Assembly: GCA_902472795.1 (NCBI GenBank)
Contig: CABROZ010000011.1
Coordinates: forward strand, 1 to 32,706
From: an uncultured Bacteroides sp.
GTDB lineage: Bacteria; Bacteroidota; Bacteroidia; Bacteroidales; Bacteroidaceae
Length of the DNA: 32,706 bases
Direction of reading: 5' to 3'
Under the pieces are notes generated by a model. The model made no database searches and was not told where the DNA came from. It saw nothing but the letters and a program-made list of their open reading frames with translations. Both the position numbers and the translations under genes were made by a program. Shown here one piece after another: positions 1 through 8,708 of this stretch. Each line of letters starts with the position of its first letter. The stretch's first letter is position 1.

Positions 1-88
1 CGGCTCGCGAGAGACACTTGTACGGCTCACGAGAGACACTTGCACGGCTCACGAGCCACACTTGTGTTGCTCACGACAGCTATAAGTA
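1..88. repeat. 22-bp imperfect tandem repeat array (4 units visible)
   Basis: Units lie at 1-22, 23-44, 45-66 and a degenerate one at 67-88. The core reads CGGCTCRCGAGAGACACTTG plus two variable bases. The first two units differ at only two positions. The array touches the window edge and may extend to the left. It is intergenic, just upstream of the small secreted protein gene. A related block with the same 22-bp step occurs at 10267-10321. Confidence 0.85.
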
Positions 89-135
89 CATTGAAAATCA
101 GATCATTCACTTACATCATTTACATTTAATACCTG

Positions 136-669
136 ATGCCCATGAAACCACATCTTTTACCACACCCCACGCTGCCGAACAGATGCCTTCTGTTCCTGAC
201 TTTTGTGATCCTCAGCTTACAGGCATCGGCACAAAACGTCGAAATGGAACGATACAGCCTGGGCATGTTCTCGATTCTGCTGCCCGAAAATTGCCAGGAG
301 ATAGAAAGTGAAGAAGCCAGACAATACGGATGCATAGGATGGGTGACTCCCGACAAAGACTTTATCTGCACGGTCTGCTTCTTCAACTTCGACGAAGGCT
401 TCGACCCCGAAAAACGCTTCAGGGAAGAAGCCGAAGGAGTCAATGTCGATCTGGACAACAGCGAACGGTTTCTGATTACAACCGGTACGGAACAAGTACT
501 GCGATGTGCACTGACCCAACGCGCGGCCAACAATTACCTGGCCATCGGCCTCTATCCCGACTTCAAGAAGGAAAAAGGCGTCTTTCTGTGCATGGCGAGC
601 ATCGGCCCGAAAGAGCCGACCCTCCTGGCCAACGTACTGGCCTCCTTCAGACTCATGCCTGAAGACTGA
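136..669 (+). CDS. Small secreted protein of unknown function
   Basis: The 177-residue product is not recognised. The N-terminus has a hydrophobic stretch (about residues 17-31, CLLFLTFVILSLQAS) ending in ASAQ, a typical signal peptidase I site, so it is probably periplasmic or secreted at about 145 mature residues. The mature part is a mixed hydrophobic/acidic sequence with a few cysteines and no motif I can name. The start could be ATG at 136 or, equally well, ATG at 142 (MKPH...), which puts a lysine just ahead of the hydrophobic core. A sequence near TACATTTA at about 119-126 resembles a Bacteroides -7 element but is imperfect. It converges on the glutamine synthetase gene, leaving 39 bp. 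Reality of the gene is supported by the signal peptide and sensible composition. Confidence 0.7.
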   Translation: MPMKPHLLPHPTLPNRCLLFLTFVILSLQASAQNVEMERYSLGMFSILLPENCQEIESEEARQYGCIGWVTPDKDFICTVCFFNFDEGFDPEKRFREEAEGVNVDLDNSERFLITTGTEQVLRCALTQRAANNYLAIGLYPDFKKEKGVFLCMASIGPKEPTLLANVLASFRLMPED

Positions 670-708
670 AGGAGAGCACAGGAATGATGCACAAGCTGCA
701 GGGAGGTG

Positions 709-2211
709 CTATCCGCAATGGAAATACTGTTTCACCAGCGCCAGCATGTCGTCACGTTTCCCCTCCAGATCGGCACGCAGCGTGCGGTCGTCATAACTGC
801 GCAGCTTGCTGATGATGCCGTCGATCATGGCCGGGCTGAACACACTGTGTTGCTCGAACACCGCACGCTGACGCTCCAGGCAGTCGGCCGAAGCCGCACA
901 GCTGTCGGGCAACTGAGCCAGAGTCTTCAAACGACCGGCATTTTCCTGCTGATGGATGTTGACATTCACGTAAGTCTTCTCGGCCACATCGAGCGCATCG
1001 GCCATCTCGAAACCGTGGCGACAGGCCACAGCCAGGCCGGCAAGCAGCTGGTAGAGGTCGGCCGAACCGTCGGGCGAACGCATCTCCACGGTCTGCTTCT
1101 GAGTGGTGTCGAACCGGCTCTGCCCTTCCAGCGGATTGGCCAGCGCGCACATATCGGCTTTGGCCGTCCAGCCCAGCGGGACACGCACCAGCACCGAACG
1201 GTTGCGGTCGCCCCAGCAAACGTTGGTAGGTGCTTCCTGATGGGGCACCAACCGGAAATAAGAAGTAGGATTGGTATTGCCGAAAGCCGTAATGGCAGGA
1301 GCCAGATCCATCATACCGGCAATGGCCTTGCGGGCGGCGACAGACAGCCGGCCGTCCTGCAACATCTGGTTCTGCCCGTTCTTCATCATGCGCATATGGA
1401 TGTGTAGTCCCGATCCGGCCTTCCCGACTGTAATCTTCGGCGCAAAAGTCACGTTGTATCCCAACTTATAACCTAAATTGCGGATGACCCACTTGGCTAT
1501 CATCAGCTGGTCGGCAGCCTGCTCGGCCGGAACGGGCAGAAACTCGATTTCGTTCTGCTCATAGACACAGCCGTCGAGCGTAAAGTTGCCCACCTCCGAG
1601 TGTCCGTACTTGATCTGTCCCCCGGCTTGTGCAATGTAGGCCATGCAGCGGGTACGGAACTCGTTGAACTTGGCATACGGTCCCGACTCGTGATAGCCCC
1701 GCTGGTCGGTCGCCTCGTACATGCCTGTATCGGGAGCCACGACATAATACTCCAGCTCGCCCATGGCCTGAAACTCCATTCCCGTGACGTCGGTGAATGC
1801 ACGACAGGCCTTGCGAAGCGTATATTCGGGCGCACTTTCCAGCGGTTCGCCATCCTTGTTGAAGAACGAGCAAAGCATGGACAGGGTGGGAAGCTCGGCA
1901 AACGGATCGACAAACGCCGTGCAGAAACGCGGAATGACATACAAATCGCTGCTGCCCGCCTCGATAAAAGAGAACAGGCTGGAACCGTCAACCCTTTCAC
2001 CGCAAGTCAGGATTGCCTCCAAGTAGGCCTCGTTGGTAATGACGAAATTCAGGGTCTTCAGTCGTCCGTCGCCTGCCGGATACATGAAGTTGACCATTCG
2101 GATGCCATTCTGGCGGATGAAACTGATGATGTCTGCTTTGGTGAATTCAGAAGCCGGTTTCTGAAGGAATGCAACAAGCTGATTGGCATTCATCGACAAT
2201 TCTTGGTTCAT
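709..2211 (-). CDS. glnA: Glutamine synthetase (type I-like, about 500 aa)
   Basis: Glutamine synthetase makes glutamine from glutamate, ammonia and ATP in the cytoplasm and is the main ammonia assimilation step. The 500-residue length matches the GSI-like form of Bacteroidota rather than the roughly 730-residue type III enzyme. Visible motifs in order: the beta-grasp N-terminal region (about 35-120); GELEYY (151-156) and NEIEF (220-224) supplying metal-binding glutamates; GSGLHIHM (266-273) with the active-site histidine; NPTSYFRLVPHQEAP (314-328); NRSVLVRVP (337-345); and VEMRSPDGSADLY (375-387). The start at 2211 gives a normal N-terminus; an in-frame Met at residue 7 is the alternative. 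It appears monocistronic, with a candidate promoter about 120 nt upstream. It has no evident link to the PUL beyond proximity. Confidence 0.93.
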   Translation of the reverse strand: MNQELSMNANQLVAFLQKPASEFTKADIISFIRQNGIRMVNFMYPAGDGRLKTLNFVITNEAYLEAILTCGERVDGSSLFSFIEAGSSDLYVIPRFCTAFVDPFAELPTLSMLCSFFNKDGEPLESAPEYTLRKACRAFTDVTGMEFQAMGELEYYVVAPDTGMYEATDQRGYHESGPYAKFNEFRTRCMAYIAQAGGQIKYGHSEVGNFTLDGCVYEQNEIEFLPVPAEQAADQLMIAKWVIRNLGYKLGYNVTFAPKITVGKAGSGLHIHMRMMKNGQNQMLQDGRLSVAARKAIAGMMDLAPAITAFGNTNPTSYFRLVPHQEAPTNVCWGDRNRSVLVRVPLGWTAKADMCALANPLEGQSRFDTTQKQTVEMRSPDGSADLYQLLAGLAVACRHGFEMADALDVAEKTYVNVNIHQQENAGRLKTLAQLPDSCAASADCLERQRAVFEQHSVFSPAMIDGIISKLRSYDDRTLRADLEGKRDDMLALVKQYFHCG

Positions 2212-2331
2212 AATCGGTTGTTTTTAGTTTGAAGATAAGGTTAATGTCTATCGGCAGAGAAGAACGGAGACCCAAACAAAGGAAAGCCCAAGGTTTGCTG
2301 TCAAGCGCTCCGAATCAAATCCTACCTGAAG

Positions 2332-2339
2332 CAAAGATA
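2332..2339 (-). promoter_or_regulatory. Candidate -7 element for glutamine synthetase
   Basis: On the minus strand this reads TATCTTTG, an exact match to the Bacteroides -7 consensus TAnnTTTG. A weak ATTG about 21 bp upstream (2361-2364) could serve as the -33 element. It predicts a leader of roughly 110-120 nt before the ATG at 2211. Confidence 0.45.
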
Positions 2340-2408
2340 GCAAAAAGAAAGCAACGATAGCAATCAATCCCCATAAAAAGGCATAAAAACAGTGCAAAAA
2401 GAAAGCAA
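2340..2408. repeat. Pair of 15-bp direct repeats
   Basis: GCAAAAAGAAAGCAA occurs at 2340-2354 and again at 2394-2408, 54 bp apart, in the A-rich region upstream of the glutamine synthetase promoter candidate. The spacing and position would suit a pair of regulator sites, but A-rich low-complexity sequence could also explain it. Confidence 0.4.
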
Positions 2409-2423
2409 AGTCTATAAAATATG

Positions 2424-2486
2424 CAAACGGCACGGAGAAAAAGGAAAGGCCGGACAGACCGTTTCCACATTTCTCCGTGCCGTTTG
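2424..2486 (-). terminator. Long hairpin, probable terminator of the kinase/CBM9-like unit
   Basis: CAAACGGCACGGAGAAA (2424-2440) is perfectly complementary to 2470-2486, giving a 17-bp stem with a 29-nt loop. It starts 14 bp after the end of the CBM9-like gene. On the minus strand the stem is followed by an A/T-rich run (CATATTTTATAG), which fits intrinsic termination. The long loop is atypical. Confidence 0.6.
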
Positions 2487-2499
2487 TGCAGCACAGGAA

Positions 2500-3189
2500 T
2501 CAACCATGAAGCAGCCCGAAGAACTGCGGACAATGAAAGTCGGGCGAAGGCAGCTCTATCGGATTCCACGAAAGGAAATGGGGCGTCTGAAGGCAGTCGC
2601 CGCATTTATAGAAGTTGGCACGGATGTCTTTCCCCTCTAACGAACGGATGTCGTGCATGAAGAACGTTGAGAAAGGAACAACCAGCGCCACTTCCCAGGC
2701 ACACTCTCCTACGCGTTCTTCAAAAGCATCGCGCCCCAGCGACGACCAGCGCTGCACACGGTCGAGTATGTCCTGCGGAGCATGCGTACGCCCGTGACGA
2801 CTTTCTCCGGCTGCAACCAGTATAGTACCGGCACAGTTGCACTCGATGTTATAATAGATTCCGTCGCCGGCAGGTATGGAGAAGAATTCCACACAAGAAT
2901 CCTCCCACACCGGACCGTTGTCATGCCCGGCTACGGCCCTCACGCTGGCTTCGCGCACCTTGTAGTGCAACAACAGCGAATCATCGGTATAGGCAATGCG
3001 GAACTGCACTTGGGGACGATAAGGATAAGCCGCCCAGTTCACCGAATCAATAGGCTGAAAAGCAATCTTCTCTCTGTCCAACAGGGCAGGCACAGATGCA
3101 ACTGTTATCCCTGCCGCACTTATTTTCTTTACATTCAGTTCTTTCATAAGACACATATTTTTCAGGAATGACACATTGTCCGGACGCAT
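2500..3189 (-). CDS. Cytoplasmic carbohydrate-binding family 9-like protein
   Basis: This looks like the CBM9-like (DOMON-type beta sandwich) family common in Bacteroidota. The product is up to 229 residues. Supporting stretches are FRIAYTDDSLLLHYKV (about 63-78), VWEDSCVEFF (about 94-103), YYNIECNCAGTI (about 112-123) and the C-terminal ANFYKCGD...HFLSWNPIELPSPDFHCPQFFG block. No signal peptide is visible from any start, so it should be cytoplasmic, which is unusual for a glycan-binding fold. The first ATG (3189) directly follows the TAA of the kinase gene; internal starts at 3156 and 3147 (MKELNVKK...) are equally plausible and give a cleaner N-terminus. The abutting arrangement implies co-transcription and translational coupling with the kinase. 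The ligand is unknown; a sugar or sugar phosphate handled by the kinase is a guess. Confidence 0.82.
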   Translation of the reverse strand: MRPDNVSFLKNMCLMKELNVKKISAAGITVASVPALLDREKIAFQPIDSVNWAAYPYRPQVQFRIAYTDDSLLLHYKVREASVRAVAGHDNGPVWEDSCVEFFSIPAGDGIYYNIECNCAGTILVAAGESRHGRTHAPQDILDRVQRWSSLGRDAFEERVGECAWEVALVVPFSTFFMHDIRSLEGKDIRANFYKCGDCLQTPHFLSWNPIELPSPDFHCPQFFGLLHG

Positions 3190-4272
3190 TTACAGTTGCG
3201 ACTGGATGAATTCCTTCATCTCGGGAGCATGTTCTTCCACACTCTGAAGCAATTTGAACTGGGCCTTCGTACGCACCAAGTTGTGCTCGGGATACTGGAT
3301 TTTATAATATGTATCACCATTAATGTAGTCAGCCAGGAAACGGACACACTGCATATAGGGGAACAAGGCGGCCGCATATGGCAGGTTCTCTACTTCGACA
3401 GGCAGCAGGAACGACTTGGCCGACTCCAGATAGCCTTTGGTAAAGGCCCTGAAGATGTCCATATTGAAGTTTACGTTATCCAGGTTCTTGTCGTCCTCCA
3501 ATCCCGTATTGGCGGCCGAACGCAAGAAATCGCCGTAATCGGAGAAGATGTAACTGGGCATCACCGTGTCGAGGTCGATGACGCAAAGCACGTTTCCGTT
3601 TTCATCGAACATCATGTTGTTCACTTTCGTATCGCAGTGGCAGACACGCTTGGGCAAACGGCCTTCCCTGTGCAGACGCTCGGCCTTGCACATTTCGTCG
3701 GAACGGCGTTCTATCTCGTCCAAGTAGTATTGCACGTCTTTTACCCGACCGGCAGCATCGGCGGCCACAGCTTCGCGCAACTGCCTCAGGCGGAACTCCA
3801 TGTTGTGAAAATCAGGAATGGTTTCGCCCAGCTTGTCAGGGATATCGGCCAACATGGCCTGGAAGTTGCCGAATGCCACTCCCGCATAATAAGAGTATTC
3901 CGGATTGACGGTTTCATAAGTCGTGGCACGGGGGATGAATACCATCACACGCCAATAGTTCGCGCCGTCAAACCAATAGGTCTTTCCATTATCGGCCGGC
4001 AGAAAGTGGAGAACCTTACGGTCAATGTCCGCCTCCCCTCTTTCTTCCAGTTTCTTCCGGATATGGCGGGTCACGGCTTCAATGTTCGACTGAAGCATCT
4101 CCACATTCTGGAAAATGGCATGATTGATGCGCTGCAATACATAGTCGGGAGCATCCTGTTCAAGCGTAGTCACTTTATACGTGTCGTTAATCAACCCCGC
4201 ACCCAGCGGTTTGATCTCGTGAACTGTCCCCTTCGTATGGAAATGGGAAACGATAGAAAAAAGGTTGTCCAT
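3190..4272 (-). CDS. N-acetylhexosamine 1-kinase-like phosphotransferase (APH fold)
   Basis: This 360-residue protein has the aminoglycoside phosphotransferase/choline kinase fold. Its N-terminal pattern matches the NahK family: PLGAGLINDTYKV (22-34, nucleotide loop) and YVLQRINHAIF (44-54). The catalytic loop is HCDTKVNNMMFD (212-223, base Asp214), and the metal-binding motif is VIDLDTVMPS (231-240). NahK enzymes phosphorylate the anomeric carbon of GlcNAc or GalNAc, giving HexNAc-1-phosphate for a pyrophosphorylase. Assignment as NahK-like is by recalled motif similarity; the precise sugar is unproven. It is transcribed away from the PUL regulator (237 bp apart) and is followed immediately by the CBM9-like gene. 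If it accepts GalNAc, it would give the cell a route for the amino sugar released from chondroitin. Confidence 0.82.
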   Translation of the reverse strand: MDNLFSIVSHFHTKGTVHEIKPLGAGLINDTYKVTTLEQDAPDYVLQRINHAIFQNVEMLQSNIEAVTRHIRKKLEERGEADIDRKVLHFLPADNGKTYWFDGANYWRVMVFIPRATTYETVNPEYSYYAGVAFGNFQAMLADIPDKLGETIPDFHNMEFRLRQLREAVAADAAGRVKDVQYYLDEIERRSDEMCKAERLHREGRLPKRVCHCDTKVNNMMFDENGNVLCVIDLDTVMPSYIFSDYGDFLRSAANTGLEDDKNLDNVNFNMDIFRAFTKGYLESAKSFLLPVEVENLPYAAALFPYMQCVRFLADYINGDTYYKIQYPEHNLVRTKAQFKLLQSVEEHAPEMKEFIQSQL

Positions 4273-4348
4273 GGTAAATGTGTATTATATATTTATAAAT
4301 TAAAGTCAAACAAAACAGTATAACCCCGGCCGTTTCCGGTGCGTGTTA

Positions 4349-4356
4349 CAAAAGTA
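4349..4356 (-). promoter_or_regulatory. Candidate -7 element for the kinase/CBM9-like unit
   Basis: The minus strand reads TACTTTTG, matching TAnnTTTG exactly, 76 bp upstream of the kinase ATG. No convincing -33 TTTG is present at the usual spacing. Confidence 0.45.
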
Positions 4357-4473
4357 CGCCTTTTCTTTCTACGACAGGGCAACTATTGTCCGACGAACCT
4401 CCAAAAATATACATTTCAGCAAATACAAGAACGAAAAGCACCAAATAAATGAATAATCTTACTGAGAAAATCC

Positions 4474-4481
4474 TATATTTG
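4474..4481 (+). promoter_or_regulatory. Candidate -7 element for the hybrid two-component regulator
   Basis: TATATTTG matches TAnnTTTG exactly and lies 28 bp ahead of the GTG start, so the 5' leader would be about 20 nt. No clear -33 TTTG is seen. It sits back to back with the kinase promoter in the 237-bp divergent region. Confidence 0.5.
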
Positions 4482-4509
4482 CCCGGAAACCTTAAAAAAT
4501 AAACTGGAC

Positions 4510-7500
4510 GTGCTTAAATTATTTTTCCGACTTCTATTTGTATTTTTATATATGCCCTTAGTCTGCCTGTATGGACAAAACGTATCCTTTAAGCATTTAA
4601 CCACAGACGATGGACTTTCGCAGTTTTCCGTCAACAGTCTTTATATAGATGAAAACGGCATATTATGGATTGGAACCCGCGAAGGGTTGAACCGATACAA
4701 CGGTGAAGACATACAAACCTACAAACTGGAAAAAAACAACCCGAACAGCCTTTTCTGCAACAACATCTCACGCATCGTAGGCAACCAGCACGGAAAAATC
4801 TATCTGCTCTGCACGGAAGGCGTGGCCGAGTTTGACCTGGTTACACAAAAATTCAAAACACTCCTGCAGGGAAGCATCAACAGCATCTACTACAACAACG
4901 GGCTGTTTATCGGAAAGAAAAACGAAATCTATCTTTTCAACGAAGAAACAGAGAACTTCAACCTCTACTACCAACTGCCCGGCAATGTCGAAATATTCTG
5001 CATGCACAAGGACCGGGAATCACTCTGGATAGGGACCCTCAATGCCGGCGTATTCCTGTTGAAAGACAACAACCTGACACACCCCATCCCGGAAGGCAAC
5101 ATCACCAGCATCTACCAGGACAATGAAAACGAACTGTGGATAGGAAGCTGGGAACACGGACTGTTCCATGTGGATGCCAAGGGACAAATCGAGAACCTGA
5201 GGCACAACCCGAAAAACCCGCACAGCATATCATCGGATTTCGTACGTGCCTGCTGCGAAGACAACTTGGGTAACATCTGGATAGGAACCTTCACCGGGCT
5301 GAATCGTTATAACAAAAGTACACGACTCTTCCAGAACCACAGAGCCGAAATGGAACAAAAGGCCGGACTGACCCATTCGTCCATCTGGTGCATCGTCAAG
5401 GACCAGCAAGGCACCTTGTGGCTGGGGACTTACTTCGGAGGTGTCAATTACTTCAATCCCGAATACGAAATATATACCCGCTATACTTATTCTACAAACG
5501 AAAAGAAGGGACTCAGCTACCCGATTGTGGGACGCACCATTGAAGACAAAAACGGAAACCTGTGGATAGGAACCGAAGGAGGAGGCCTTGACTTCTACAA
5601 CCGGCAGACTCACGAATTCAAATGGTACCTTTCCGGAAACGCTCCTACCGGACTTTCCAACAATAACATCAAGGCCCTGTACTACGACGAAGACAAACAA
5701 GTGGTATGGATAGGTGTACACGTAGGAGGATTGAACAAACTGGACGTAAAAACCGGACGCATCACCCACTACCGCATGCAGCACGGAAATCCGGAGACCC
5801 TGCCCTCGGATCTTGTTCGGGACATCGAGCCTTACAAAGACCAGTTAGTGATAGCCACCGAAAACGGCATCTGTCTTTTCAACCCACAGGACGGGAAGTG
5901 CCGACAACTGTTCAAAGACAGCAAAACAGGACGGGCCATCAAAATCGTGGCCGACATCATGACGGACAAGGACGGAAACCTGTGGATTGCCACCACCGGC
6001 GAGGGAGTATTCCGATACAGATTCGACACCCAGACGCTGACCAACTACCGGCACGACCACAACCATCCGAACAGCATCAGCAACAACAACGTCAACGCCA
6101 TCACGCAGGACAGCAAAGGCAACCTGTGGTTTGCCACATCGGGCAGCGGACTTGACCTTTACCATCCCGAACAAGACCAGTTCGAAAACTTTGACCGAGC
6201 CAAGAACGGCCTGGCCAACGATTGCATCTACCGGGTGGCCGAATCGCCGGTCAGCGGCAATCTGCTACTACTCATCAATCACGGATTCTCCATCTTCGAC
6301 CAACGGAACAAGACTTTCAAGAACTACAGCACGGAAAACGGATTCCCGCTGACTGCCGTCAGCGAAAATGCCTTGTGCGTGACACACGACGGAGAGATAT
6401 TCCTCGGGGGCACACAAGGTATGATCTCGTTCCACGAAATGGAGCTGAACTTCACACCAAAACCTTATAAGATTAACCTCTCACGGCTGATTGTAAACGG
6501 CAAGGAGGTGCAGGTGGGCGACGAAACCGGCATCCTGCAACAGGCATTGTCCTACACGCAGGAGATTACCCTCAACGCCAACCAGAATATGTTCAGCATA
6601 GAGTTTGCCACGTCCAACTATGTCCCAGCCAACAAGGACGACATTGTCTATCGTCTGGAGGGCTTTTCGAAGGACTGGACCAACACCCGCGGACTGTACA
6701 ACATCACTTATACCAATCTGAATGCAGGAACCTATCACCTGCACATCAGGCCCGAGAACAACGACAGCAACATCTGTTCCGAAGTACAGCTCACCATCCA
6801 CATCCTTCCGCCTTTCTACAAGACGCCTATAGCCTATATATTATATGTAGCCGTCATCGGCACGTTGTTGTGGTATCTGATACGTACCTACAAGACAAGA
6901 ATCAAGCTGAGAGAATCGCTGAAGTACGAACAAAAGCACATCCAGGACATCGAAGCCCTGAACCAGTACAAGCTGCGCTTCTTCACCAACATCTCGCACG
7001 AGTTCCGTACACCGCTTACGCTGATTGTTGCCCAGGTGGAAACGCTGATGCAAATACAGCACTTCACCCCCAACATCTACAACAAGATACTGAGCATCTA
7101 CAAGAACAGCATCCAGCTGCGCGAACTGATTACCGAACTGCTCGACTTCCGCAAACAGGAACAGGGCCACATGAAAATAAAGGTCGGACCGCACAACATC
7201 GTCAAGTTCCTGTACGAAAACTACCTGCTGTTCCTGGAATATGCCAGCACAAAGCAAATCAACTTCAACTTCGACAAAGAAGCTGACGACCTTGAAGTGT
7301 GGTACGACCAGAAACAGATGCAAAAGGTCGTCAACAACCTGCTTTCCAACGCCATCAAGCATACCCAGGCCGAAGACACCATCACCCTAAGCGTCCGGAC
7401 GGAAGGCAGCAACGCCGTTATCCGCGTCAGCGACACCGGAAGCGGAATCGACGCCAAGGAGATAGACAAGATTTTCGACCGTTTCTATCAGATAGACCCG

Positions 7501-8583
7501 GTCGATTCGAAAGAGGACGGAAAAGAAGGTACGGGCATCGGGCTGGCACTGACCAAGGGCATCGTGGAGCTGCACCACGGCACCATCCGGGTAGAAAGCG
7601 AACTGGGCAAAGGCACCAGCTTCATCGTGAACCTGCCCTTGGGCAACGCCCAATTCACTCAAGAAGAGATAAGCAAGCAGGCAGAAGGCGAACCGCAGGA
7701 CGAAATCATCCACCACGATGCCCCCGTCACCCTGACACAGGAGGAGCTGGAAGATACCGCCCCGCTGAAGCATCTGACCGATGCCAAAATACTGATTGTA
7801 GAAGACAACGAATCTATCAGGGAAATGCTGAGCAACATCTTCAAGCCCTTCTACCAGGTTCTGACGGCGGCCGACGGAGTCGAAGGTCTGGAACTTGTAC
7901 GCAAGGAGATGCCCGACATCGTGGTCAGCGATGTAGTCATGCCCCGAATGTCGGGAACGGAACTGTGCAAACAGATCAAAGCCGACTTCAACACCTGCCA
8001 CATACCGGTGGTGCTGCTGACTGCGCGCACCACCATCGAGCAGAACATCGAGGGACTGCGCATCGGTGCCGACGACTACATCACGAAGCCGTTCAATACG
8101 AAGCTGCTCATCTCGCGGTGCAATAATCTGGTCAACTCACGCATCCTGCTGCAGGAAAAGTTCAGTAAGCAACCGCAGGCCGCCGTGCAGATGCTCGCCA
8201 CGAACCCCATCGACAAAGATCTGCTGGATCGCGCCATGGCGATCATTGAGAAACATATCGACGATACCGAGTTCAATGTCACCGTCTTTGCCCGCGAAAT
8301 GGCCATGGCACGCACCAATCTGTTTGCCAAGCTGAAAGCCATCACCGGACAGACGCCCAACGACTTTGTGCTGACCATCCGCCTGAAGAAGGGTGCCCTG
8401 ATGCTGCGCAACAATCCGGAGCTGAACATCACCGAAATATCCGACCGCATCGGATTCAGTTCTTCGCGCTACTTCTCGAAATGCTTCAAGGACTTCTACC
8501 ACGTCAGTCCCCTTGCCTACCGGAAAGGCGAGAACGGCGAAAACAGTGAAGAGACGCCCGAACAGGCCCCAAGCAACGAGTGA
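4510..8583 (+). CDS. Hybrid two-component system sensor/regulator (HTCS) of the PUL
   Basis: This single 1357-residue inner-membrane protein combines sensor kinase and DNA-binding regulator. Order: signal peptide (1-22); periplasmic Reg_prop double propeller to about 690 with many LWIGT-type blades (for example LWIGTREGLNRYN, IWIGTFTGLNRYN, LWIGTEGGGLDFYN); Y_Y_Y domain (about 700-768); one membrane helix (about 772-792); HisKA with NISHEFRTPL (His830); HATPase with NNLLSNAIKHT (from 942), DTGSGID and GTGIGLAL (from 1007); receiver domain with phospho-acceptor Asp1141 (VVSDVVMP) and a Lys in YITKPF; AraC-type HTH at the C-terminus (about 1300-1340, ITEISDRIGFSSSRYFSKCF). Start is GTG; the next ATG (4552) would cut into the signal peptide. 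By family it should bind an oligosaccharide breakdown product in the periplasm and activate the downstream genes. The B. thetaiotaomicron chondroitin/hyaluronan counterpart senses unsaturated disaccharides; the same ligand here is inferred from context. Confidence 0.96.
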   Translation: MLKLFFRLLFVFLYMPLVCLYGQNVSFKHLTTDDGLSQFSVNSLYIDENGILWIGTREGLNRYNGEDIQTYKLEKNNPNSLFCNNISRIVGNQHGKIYLLCTEGVAEFDLVTQKFKTLLQGSINSIYYNNGLFIGKKNEIYLFNEETENFNLYYQLPGNVEIFCMHKDRESLWIGTLNAGVFLLKDNNLTHPIPEGNITSIYQDNENELWIGSWEHGLFHVDAKGQIENLRHNPKNPHSISSDFVRACCEDNLGNIWIGTFTGLNRYNKSTRLFQNHRAEMEQKAGLTHSSIWCIVKDQQGTLWLGTYFGGVNYFNPEYEIYTRYTYSTNEKKGLSYPIVGRTIEDKNGNLWIGTEGGGLDFYNRQTHEFKWYLSGNAPTGLSNNNIKALYYDEDKQVVWIGVHVGGLNKLDVKTGRITHYRMQHGNPETLPSDLVRDIEPYKDQLVIATENGICLFNPQDGKCRQLFKDSKTGRAIKIVADIMTDKDGNLWIATTGEGVFRYRFDTQTLTNYRHDHNHPNSISNNNVNAITQDSKGNLWFATSGSGLDLYHPEQDQFENFDRAKNGLANDCIYRVAESPVSGNLLLLINHGFSIFDQRNKTFKNYSTENGFPLTAVSENALCVTHDGEIFLGGTQGMISFHEMELNFTPKPYKINLSRLIVNGKEVQVGDETGILQQALSYTQEITLNANQNMFSIEFATSNYVPANKDDIVYRLEGFSKDWTNTRGLYNITYTNLNAGTYHLHIRPENNDSNICSEVQLTIHILPPFYKTPIAYILYVAVIGTLLWYLIRTYKTRIKLRESLKYEQKHIQDIEALNQYKLRFFTNISHEFRTPLTLIVAQVETLMQIQHFTPNIYNKILSIYKNSIQLRELITELLDFRKQEQGHMKIKVGPHNIVKFLYENYLLFLEYASTKQINFNFDKEADDLEVWYDQKQMQKVVNNLLSNAIKHTQAEDTITLSVRTEGSNAVIRVSDTGSGIDAKEIDKIFDRFYQIDPVDSKEDGKEGTGIGLALTKGIVELHHGTIRVESELGKGTSFIVNLPLGNAQFTQEEISKQAEGEPQDEIIHHDAPVTLTQEELEDTAPLKHLTDAKILIVEDNESIREMLSNIFKPFYQVLTAADGVEGLELVRKEMPDIVVSDVVMPRMSGTELCKQIKADFNTCHIPVVLLTARTTIEQNIEGLRIGADDYITKPFNTKLLISRCNNLVNSRILLQEKFSKQPQAAVQMLATNPIDKDLLDRAMAIIEKHIDDTEFNVTVFAREMAMARTNLFAKLKAITGQTPNDFVLTIRLKKGALMLRNNPELNITEISDRIGFSSSRYFSKCFKDFYHVSPLAYRKGENGENSEETPEQAPSNE

Positions 8584-8662
8584 CGAGAGGACTTGGCAGG
8601 AAATGTACTTTTTGCACCCTTCTGCTGTACACTCTTGTACCTTCGTACCGGAAAAGAGTTGT

Positions 8663-8670
8663 TATCTTTG
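8663..8670 (+). promoter_or_regulatory. Candidate -7 element for the sulfatase
   Basis: TATCTTTG matches TAnnTTTG exactly in the 125-bp gap between regulator and sulfatase, 38 bp ahead of the ATG. A TTG at 8635-8637 is slightly too far for a canonical -33. It suggests that the sulfatase is transcribed separately from the regulator. Confidence 0.5.
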
Positions 8671-8708
8671 CCTTAGAACCCGTTATTCATTAAAACAGTC
8701 CTAAGTCC

